The notes under the pieces were generated by a model. That model was not told the origin of the DNA and searched no databases. It was given only the letters and a program-made list of their open reading frames with translations. A stretch of DNA of 64,000 nt from Gadus chalcogrammus (taxonomy: Eukaryota; Chordata; Actinopteri; Gadiformes; Gadidae). The position numbers were made by a program, and so were the translations under genes. Location: positions 20,343,274 through 20,407,273 of the forward strand of contig NC_079426.1 of the NCBI RefSeq assembly GCF_026213295.1, given 5' to 3'. Positions 46,745 through 64,000 of the stretch are shown here, piece by piece (within the stretch, counting starts at the first letter, position 1; each line of letters opens with the position of its first letter).

Positions 46745-47160
46745 TGTTAAACCATTAACTTCACAACCACTAACACTATCACCATCGTCACTACTATTAA
46801 CACCAGCACCAAAATCAAACCACTAGTAGCAACTCCTATATCACTAACACCACCACCCCCAACAACATCACTATCCCCCCTAACCATAAGATGAACACCA
46901 CGGACGCCACTAACACCACCACCACAAGATGACCACCAGTTACACCCCGCACCACCCCCACCAACATCACTAAAACCACCACCCCATCAACGTCACCAAC
47001 ACTAACACAACCACAACCATCAACCTTGCCACAATCATCACCATCAAAGTCATTAACAACACCACTATCACCACACTACACACAAACTCCAAACACCACC
47101 CCAACCACCACCAAATCACACTTCTATACACATCTTTATGTCCCACATCTCTATGTCTTT
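46745..47160. repeat. Degenerate (CAC/ACC/ATC)n simple-sequence tract
   Basis: About 400 bp dominated on the plus strand by A and C, with accacc, catcac and caccacca units. It is strongly strand-asymmetric and is a decayed trinucleotide satellite, not a coding region. Confidence 0.75.
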
Positions 47161-47565
47161 TAGAACCTTCCCCATCACCAACCACTTTGGATCATTGCCA
47201 GCCCCCTCACAAGTGATGTTCCTGTCATTCTGAAAGGGCCACTGATTGTGAATAGAAGGTGTTTGGTGGCAGCAGATTGGCTGTCCTGGCTAAAATGGCT
47301 GTCCGCCATGCTAGTTCTTATTTATTAATTAATAAATATATCGCTAGATTGATAGATAGAAAGAGACATGCTTCTGACGACATCTCAATTAGTTCTGATC
47401 GAAAAAAAGCCTTCATTGTTCATTTCCCCAACATCATGAATTGAAAAGGTTCATAAAAAGCAGCTCCAAAAATGACTATGACAAACCTATTATGTCATTA
47501 AATGTTTCCGTCAACTCCCAGGGCCCTTTGAAAAGTGGGAAGACTATGAACCAAATTAGTCCAAA

Positions 47566-48015
47566 TTGGTGAACTAATTGATTTGATAACATTCACAATG
47601 GAGACAGTTTTCCCACACAGGTCACTGGGTTCATTCAGTCTGAAGTGAAGCGTCATTATATTATATTCCACAATTAATCCATAACACAACCTCTGAATCA
47701 CGCTTATGCTATACCAATATATGCATGGATACTAATGTTATTGGCTGAATATGGTACTGCTGATCAGAAACACAGGCAATTCTCAATGACCTGAGCCAGT
47801 ACGCCTTACAGTCAGTAGCATCGCTCATGGAAGCTTTCCTCTGGGTATGAATGGTCATATGCCCCAACCCGGTGAGGACTCAATGTGAAGCCCGGCTAAA
47901 CAGGAAGCACACCCTGGTCTTAAAGTTCCTCCCATTAGGGTTCCATCTTGTTTTCCTTTCCCCCCCACCTGAGAGAGACAAAGGGAGTCTGGAGTCTGAG
48001 GCAATACAAAAGCCT

Positions 48016-48018
<3 letters not shown>
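47566..48018 (+). repeat. Segmental duplication SD3, left copy (inverted match to 55557-56007)
   Basis: About 450 bp is the reverse complement of an epas1 intron segment, with only one clear mismatch noticed (cccacacagg versus cccacaaagg). Both copies end at the start of a long GT/CA tract. No coding content. Confidence 0.9.

Positions 48019-48091
<73 letters not shown>
48018..48091. repeat. (GT)n microsatellite
   Basis: A perfect GT tract of about 37 units at the edge of SD3. Confidence 0.97.
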
Positions 48092-48093
<2 letters not shown>

Positions 48094-48365
48094 GTGTTTG
48101 TGTGTCATAGTTTTTAGGTGTGTGTATGTGTGTGTTTGTGTTTGTGTGTATATAAGAGACAAAATAGGCGTGAAATCACGCCTTGATGTGTGTGGTTATG
48201 GGGAGTATACATGTGTGTGTGTGTGTGTGTTGTGTTTGTGTGTCATAGTTTTTAGGTGTGTGTGTGTGTAAGTGTGTGTTTGTGTGTATATAAGAGACAA
48301 AATAGGCGTGAAATCATGCCTTGATGTGTGTGGTTTTGGGGAGTATACATGTGTGTGCGTGCGTG
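48092..48365. repeat. 138-bp tandem duplication
   Basis: Two copies starting at 48092 and 48230, each with ttgtgtttgtgtgtcatag, tataagagacaaaataggcg and ggggagtatacatgtg. They differ at a few bases (cacg/catg, ttatg/tttgg). Confidence 0.9.
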
Positions 48366-48683
48366 CGTGCGTGCGTGAGTGTGTGTGTGTGCGTTTATGT
48401 GTGTGTGTACCGATGAAGTTTGGGCTCAGCTTTTGGCATGGGAAGGAACACATTAAAACCAGACAAAGGATAATAAACAATCTGAAAATGATGGATGGCT
48501 TGTAGCACTGTGTTTGTGCTGATAAGAGATCTACACGTCCAAACAACAGTTGAATATCAATACTGTCTTGACGTCATTTGACTGATTTACCAGAATAATA
48601 CCCAAGAAAAAACATGGAAAGGAGACCAGGTATTTTACTACAAAAAGCCTTTTGGGTTATTCATGTATAATTTCCAAACTATT
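48366..48683. other. No gene seen
   Basis: A short (GTGC)n run is followed by unclassified AT-rich DNA. Confidence 0.4.
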
Positions 48684-48887
48684 TTATTGTTGGTGTACAA
48701 TTGAAGATTTCATAAATTAGAATTATCTTAATCTTTGATTTGCACAAAGTGACCTTGGATACAACGTTAAATAAAATATTTGTTCCTCAAATGACCGGAA
48801 CCTAATATGAATGTGGGGGGTATGCAGGGAGGCTCTAACCTGTCATGGGCCCCTAAAGGCCACTATAGGCGCCTGTTAGGGCTACCA
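48684..48887 (+). repeat. Direct copy of 12729-12922
   Basis: This is the same-orientation partner of 12729-12922. It joins SD2 copy B through about 25 bp of sequence. Confidence 0.8.
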
Positions 48888-49598
48888 CAGGCCATCCCAG
48901 TGTGACAGGCAGCATAGGAAACCTATTGTCACTCTGACCAATCAACCACCACAAAAGTTAGAGGCTATTAGTATTTGATAACCCTGTTGACTAATGTTAA
49001 TTTCCATTGTATTCCCCACATCTTCATAACTAAAACTACTATACTAGATGACAAAAAATTATAAAATGAAAAAATAAATTTCCATAGTGACCAACCTCGC
49101 CTGACTTGAACCGGGGTCTGGAGAGCTCATAACCAACAGCTCTCTACAAAATGTGGCAGTACAACAAATTTATAATTTATACTTTTTTTATCACAAGATC
49201 AAAAACAGCTGATCAGTTGGTAAGAGCAGTATGCTTTATTAAGATATCAGTGCAGAAACAAACAGACAATACCAAATAACAATCATAATAATAACAATAG
49301 GATATAATAGTCCATATTTTGCATAAAAAAAACACATAATTATCTAGAACTGCAATGTATACCATAAAAGAAAAACCGCTCAAAAGCAAAAAAACAGGAA
49401 CCAAAACAACAATCTGATTATAAGAAGTCAGCTGAGATTGTCTTCAGAGAGGATAGAGTGAATTACAATTTTAAAATTGCCCTTCAAGTGACACAGAATC
49501 CAAAGATCTAGACTTGTGATTGTTGTATTTTTCTAAATCAACTGCCATCATGCATATTCACACATGGGAGCAAAGTAACGTTTGAAACATCTTGTTTC

Positions 49599-49773
49599 GG
49601 GGGCGCCCCGGTCGCTCATCGGGTAGAGTGCGTACCATTAAAGGCTCAGTCCCTACCACAGCGACCCGGGTTAGCTTCCTGACCGTGGTCCTTTACTGTA
49701 TGTCATTCCCTCTCTCTCACATACCTTCCTGTCTATCTTAATCTGCAATAAAAAGGATAAAAAAAAAAAGAAA
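49599..49773 (+). mobile_element. tRNA-derived SINE with ~15-bp TSD
   Basis: The head ggggcgccccggtcgctcat has an A-box-like part (gctcatcgggtagag), and a B-box-like gggttagcttcc follows about 55 bp later. The body contains tgtatgtcattccctctctc, and the tail is caataaaaaggat plus an A run. The flanks gaaacatcttgtttc (49584-49598) and gaaacaacttgtttc (49774-49788) are a target duplication, and SD2 copy A has the single-copy site. This is the widespread fish tRNA-SINE type. Confidence 0.85.
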
Positions 49774-51378
49774 GAAACAACTTGTTTCAAATTCACTAGC
49801 ACTGATGTCCTCTGATTTTCCAGACACAATTTAGCACCACAATCATATTTAGTGTGTTAAAAAAATACTAAGAAATAAATAATAGAGCAACTTTGATAAT
49901 GTCATCATTTGTTTTCAGTATTCAAATTACTTTGGTTTAAATTTATAATTCAAGTAATTTTTTAAGTAACTAATTTTCTTTAAATCTAAATCTTTGAATA
50001 CAATAACAAATACTTCCAATTGGTCTTCAGTTCTGACTTAAAATATAAAAAAGACTCACAAATAACAAACTCCAAATTAAATATTAAACTAAATATGCAT
50101 CAACAGTTTTTTCAGGGTCCGTGAACAAAGATGTTTATTGTGTAGTCATAGGATATGATGGATCGACATTATCACCTCCCTTATTACCTCTATACAATTT
50201 GGACTAGATATTGCAAATATACTTAAACAAACGCCTTTAGGAACTGAATGTCATATTGCTTAAATGTTAGGCATGGAGACTTGATAATATATTTGATATT
50301 ATAATAATTTGGGATAAAATAAAATGGAATGTGCATATATTTGTTAATCACAAAATATGTTTTTCAAATGTGGTGCTAACCAGGTATCTTAAAGGGAATC
50401 AGTCCAGCTTTAGGATATACTTAATCTATTCACACCCTTAAATACCCACTTTATCTCATCAAACATTAACTATACCTATTTACACTGTTCGATTTATTCA
50501 TGAACTTTGTTTATATGTTTATTTAATGAACGTACTTATGTTCTTATATTTAAGGTCCAACCATCTATAGCTATTGAACGGCAGGGACACAGAGTTCTGT
50601 GGTCATTGTTGAGCGTCCAAGAAAAAATAAATAATAGGGAGGGCCCGACATTGTGCATCTTTTCATGTTCTGCCCTTGTGTGTTATTCTTAGCTGGGACC
50701 ATTAGGAAAGGAAATGTCCCGAATTCCAAGGTTTTTTTGGCACCGCGACAACCACGACGGAGGGTTCCCATAGTGTGTCATGTCTTTGGCTTTAACAGTG
50801 AATCCGTTTCGGCCGTCGCTTTGTCTGTCAAAAAAATTAAAAAATTCAACCAGCTCCCCGACCTACATGTCGAGTATGCACACTACATTGGGGTCAGAGA
50901 GCTGGTTTAACCAGCTGAGCTTGCTGGAGACAAAAAGTTAATCGCAACCGGAGCCTCTTACGAGGTCAAACTGAAACAAAATAACTGACAAAAGGGAGTT
51001 GGAAGGTGAACGGTAGAGTGAGAGAGAGAGAGACATGCACCAAGGGACAGGCTGTGCAGCCTCAAAACTCAACACCAGCCACCCTACTCTCCTCAGCTCC
51101 ATCAGGCAACATACTGGACTTCTTGGCTGTAAGAAGTTCATTCCAACGATATTTGTTTCATCTGACATGCCCAACTGTACATTTTGACGTTTTCCCTCCT
51201 TACTTAGGCCTTCGAAACATCAAATGGGTAACCCGCTTTGAAAAGAAATATCTTAATAAATAGACCATTCCTTAATGTACTGTTATGCCTTCTTGTCACC
51301 TCCAGCTCCCTCCGATCCTGCCCATAGTAATGGTCCCTGACGAACCACACAGTGTGGCCAGTGTATCATAAGACATAT

Positions 51379-51621
51379 TCAGGTCAACATCATAAGACTT
51401 AAAGACTCATTTAGTATGGCCCTTTGCTCGTTCTGCAGACTTATTTGGCACACAGGGGCCTCTTGTAATTTTTTCTTGGCCTTTTGACATCCGAACAAGA
51501 CACAGGCCTTAGAGAAGGGATAAGCAGGATGTTCTATGACATCAAAGAAGTCCACTGGGGTTGACCTCAGTGGAACGTTTACGCTCATATGGTTGGTTTT
51601 AATAACTTCACACAATCTCAC
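51379..51621 (-). other. Partner of the conserved open frame at 24223
   Basis: About 80 codons remain open in copy B, sharing RSTPVDFFDVIEHPAYPFSK and SLQNEQRAILN with copy A. Function unknown. Confidence 0.25.
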
Positions 51622-51703
51622 TCCACAGCACTTTCACTGCTCGTCAGTCTTCACCATTGGGGTTCTATCATAACTATATTTGAAGAAGATAGAGACCCCT
51701 GAT

Positions 51704-53729
51704 GCACTTTTATTTAGTAATTACATATTCCATTGGAGCTAAATGGGTGCTTTACAGGGAACTTAAGAAAACCCAACCAAATTAGACCAGCCAACACAAA
51801 ATGGGTATTCTAGGAAGCCAGCCTACCTGCAAAATGAAAAAGTGCACAAAGAAAGATTTTTGACCAAATAATGATTTTATATAATGTATACATACTTTTG
51901 CTCTCAATAACATATGTTCACTTGAGACGGAAAATTGTTGAGTTAGATCCCACCCATGCAGATAGATCGAAAATATGTCAAACGTCCTAGTGGTCCTTTA
52001 ACAACATAATATTGCAGTTACCTAACATACACTGTATACTGATCCTCAAATACTGGGAGGGTGTGCACTTGATGGGTCAATTTTGAGGCCAGCAACTCCT
52101 AAGGAAATTCACGTCAATCTCAATACAGCTTTGAAGACAATCTCAGTACGATCATGAGCGAAAAGTTGTTAGTCGATCAAAGGTTTCACAAAAAAGCTTT
52201 CTAAGAAGTGTCTTTGTCTATGTATGAGTCATTGTAAAAAGGCTGTGATATGATTTGTGCTAACTCTGCCTTGTTTACAATATTTTAAATGCTACATATC
52301 AAAAAAGTGAAACATAGAAAATGTATATTTATATTTCATATTTTTTTGTTCTGAGTTTATTTTTCCTCTTAAAGCAAGAACGAGAACAGTACTGGCCTGC
52401 GAACAGATTAAATAGATACATTTTAGCCTAACACTCTGACATAATAAACGGCACAACACAGAAACAGCTAAACGAAAGAAGGAAACCAGCATCTGGTGTA
52501 GTCAAGGACAAAGTACCAACACACGTGACTACTAAAAACACTATCTTTATAGATTCATAGTTCCATCTTTTAAATACATAATGCAAATGTGTACAAGGGT
52601 CTATTCATCTTGGAAAAGTGGTCACCACACAAAGACAACAACCAGAGTATTAGAAAGGAAAAATAATGGGAAGCACAGACAGTGCAAAATGGAAAAGGGG
52701 AGGCATTAACGTGAAGGCAGTTTTGTGAGTTACATTTTGTTTGCTTTAACCAACCGTTAGTTTGCTTTTATCCCAAAAATTATATTTATATATTTTATAT
52801 TTATGTTTTTATTTTATCTATATAAATATAAATAAGTTCAGAAGAGTGTGTTAACCGCTTTAAATATAATGGTAAACTGAACCAAGAGAGAGTGAGAGAG
52901 AGTCTGATTTAGGAGGAAAATTAAAAAAGATAGAATAACCTAAATTTGATATTATACTTTCGGTTGGGTATGTGTATTGCAGTAATGTATGTGTATTGCT
53001 GTGGTTATTAAAGTTGCTGGGAGATAATGTAGGCAGATTAAAATGATAGGAGAATGACCAAACCAATACGGTAGGTTTGCAAAATAATAAAAAATAATTA
53101 TTTGATAAAAAGCACAAACAATGTTGAACACAATAACAAAGTAACAACTATAAGAATGATTTAATATGCTTATTTGTTTAAACAAAGTTGACCCCAAAAC
53201 AGCTTAACTAATGGTAAAATAGGGATAACTATAATGGAATAAGGTAGGAAAAGAAAAAACAAAGGTATTGTGCAATCTATTTGTTTAAGTGACAATGATA
53301 CAGATGATAATAGTTTGACCGTAACAAAATTAGCGTTTATGAAGGAGTCAAAGTTTGACTCAGAACTTTTTTGTATTTATGATTTACGTATGTGTATCTG
53401 TGATTTTTTGTGTGTGTTCCTTAAAACATTTTACACTTTTCGATATTTATCTCCAAAGGGGAAAATAGAGGGAATGGATAGGAACATTTAAAAAATATAC
53501 TTTTTTGTGCTGCTATTAATGCTTAATAGGTAGTATACTGTCTAGCCTATAGTTAATAGTATAGCCGAGTGTAATAGAAACTTGAGATATGTTTCACAAC
53601 TTGGGGTTTGTACACACAATGGCTAAAGTTTAGTCAGACTATGGGTACTAAACTTGGGGTTACGCGGTCTTTGAAACCCATCTGAAAATTGTAGACATAC
53701 GGTGTGTCACCTTACTAGAGTTGTTCCCC
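51704..53729. other. Sequence downstream of epas1, no second gene seen
   Basis: AT-rich DNA downstream of the epas1 stop on the minus strand. Part is expected to be epas1 3' UTR. An AATAAA on the minus strand occurs at about 52808-52813, but I cannot tell whether it is used. No separate gene is recognised. Confidence 0.4.
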
Positions 53730-53852
53730 CTTTTGGTGTGTGTGTGTGTGTGTATCTGTGTGTGTGTTTGTGTGTGTGTGTATGTGTATGTGTATGTGCG
53801 TGTGTATGTGTGTGTGTGTGTGTGCGTGTATATATGAGTGTGTGTGTGTATG

Positions 53853-53911
<59 letters not shown>

Positions 53912-53916
53912 GTACG

Positions 53917-54010
<94 letters not shown>
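53730..54010. repeat. ~280-bp compound (TG)n tract, likely in epas1 3' UTR
   Basis: TG-rich with interspersed tatg, cgtg and tttg units and a final perfect (TG)n of about 35 units. It lies about 170 bp downstream of the epas1 stop codon and reads as (CA)n in the transcript. Confidence 0.95.
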
Positions 54011-54181
54011 GGGGCGATTGTTGGCCTTGCTCCACCACTTCCATTGCAACACGCAAGCGGACGCACAACACGTGGCTGGTTGTGAGTGGGGATACCATTC
54101 AATGGGGAGTTGAGCATTGGAAGCCCAAGGCAGAGCCCCAGCACCAGGAGGGCCTGGCGATGGGGTGATGGGGGCCCTGCT

Positions 54182-63163
<8,982 letters not shown>

Positions 63164-63857
63164 TCAAGATAAAACACAAAACGTATGAAAGTGCAATACA
63201 AATCTAGAAGAACATTTGCTTATGCACAAGGTATTTGTACAATATTTGCATTACATTATATTATCTATTGTACTTTCATTTTTTATCCCTTCTTATTTTA
63301 TAAATATTCTATTGCTTCTTCCTGCTTCCTTGCTGCCAGCCTTGCTTTATCTGCCACCATTTATCTTTCCTTCTGGGAATTTAATGCTTCTTGAAAACTC
63401 ATATGTATTCCTTTGCTGTTATCACTCAGCATTTGTTTGGGGATTGTTCCTGGTTGTGTTGCCATTGATTTCTTTCATCGTATTGCGTGCTTCGCCATTA
63501 AAGGATATCGCAGGATTAATGTGAATTGATTACATCAAAGCGTACCTGAAAGTATATCAAAGTATTCAACCACCTCAACATACTTTGAAGCATGCTTTGA
63601 TCGAAGCATTGCATTAAATGGACGCTAGATTTATCAGGTTGATGATAAAGGACGTTAGCATACCCCTTTTCATTCAACTTTCTTGAAATTGTGTTTCTTC
63701 TTGTCGATCTATAGGATAATTGTAGGAAGCAACCGACACTTTATCTGTTGAATCAGATAAATGGGTTTGATAACGAACAGCAGCTGTTTCTGTTATATGC
63801 TTTCGATAAAAAGAACGGCTCGGAGGGAGGAAAGGATTACAATGAACCATTTTTTCT

Positions 63858-64000
63858 GCAGTTGTATATTGCTGGCCAAGTGTATCTATCTGACGTGATG
63901 GTGAAATAAGGCCCACCTCTGATTGTGATAACAGAGCTATAAGGCTGTAGCCATCCCCCCACCCCCTTTCTTTGAAAAGAAAACCCTGATGTTCAAAGAA
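63858..64000. other. epas1: Upstream epas1 intron, no exon in window
   Basis: Non-coding. The preceding epas1 exon (end of the PAS-A to PAS-B linker) is not in the window. Confidence 0.5.

Larger units (their letters stand above)
48914..51703 (-). repeat. Segmental duplication SD2, copy B (empty-site copy)
   Basis: This is the inverted partner of 24131-31695. It lacks all three DNA transposons present in copy A and shows single-copy target sites: ataacagt near 51290, ctatagat near 50566 and ttaa near 50390. It has its own insertion, a tRNA-derived SINE at 49599-49773. Confidence 0.9.

Noticed and set aside
49599..49773. A functional tRNA gene
   Set aside because: The A/B boxes are followed by a SINE body and A-rich tail with flanking target duplications, and the acceptor stem is not preserved.

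Overview
This is a vertebrate nuclear window, almost certainly from a teleost fish. The evidence is one host gene in exons with GT-AG introns, long (CA)n/(GT)n microsatellites, and a fish-type transposon load: L2 and Rex1-like LINEs, Ty3/gypsy, DIRS1-like, hAT, DDE_Tnp_4, a Kolobok/T2-like element and a tRNA-derived SINE. No operons, prokaryotic genes, CRISPR arrays, rRNA or convincing functional tRNA genes were seen.

The only confident host gene is the 3' two thirds of epas1 (HIF-2alpha) on the minus strand, 54182-62945. Ten coding exons were traced with consistent phases. They encode the PAS-B region, the N-terminal oxygen-degradation motif (LQLAP), the C-terminal one (LAPYIPMDGEDF) and the C-terminal transactivation domain (RYDCEVNVP). 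The bHLH and PAS-A exons lie beyond 64000. Several introns are packed with GT/CA repeats that run right up to splice acceptors.

Layout. 0.6-2.8 kb: an L2-like LINE split by a hAT derivative. 3.85-12.7 kb: a Ty3/gypsy integrase split by an L2-like LINE, which is itself split by a Rex1-like LINE. 12.9-13.7 kb: a gypsy RNase H fragment with an in-frame 213-bp triplication. 13.8-16.0 kb: a diverged copy of epas1 intronic DNA that lacks the exon. 16-24 kb: minisatellites and nested hAT elements. 24.1-31.7 kb: copy A of an inverted segmental duplication carrying three DNA transposons, one with an intact 606-aa hAT transposase. 31.7-38.9 kb: an L2 3' end, a DDE_Tnp_4 transposase and a DIRS1-like element. 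39.0-44.6 kb: fragments of hAT and three gypsy elements. 44.8-48.6 kb: microsatellites and a near-identical copy of an epas1 intron. 48.9-51.7 kb: copy B of the inverted duplication. 54-64 kb: epas1.

The most informative structure is the set of inverted duplications. Copies A and B act as filled and empty sites for one another. They give target-site duplications for four insertions (8, 8, 4 and about 15 bp), and the length difference between the copies is accounted for by those insertions. No new enzymatic system was found. The notable points are a candidate autonomous hAT element, a possible eroded large inverted duplication around epas1, and GT repeats abutting epas1 splice acceptors. All similarity calls are from reading the sequence; no database search was run.
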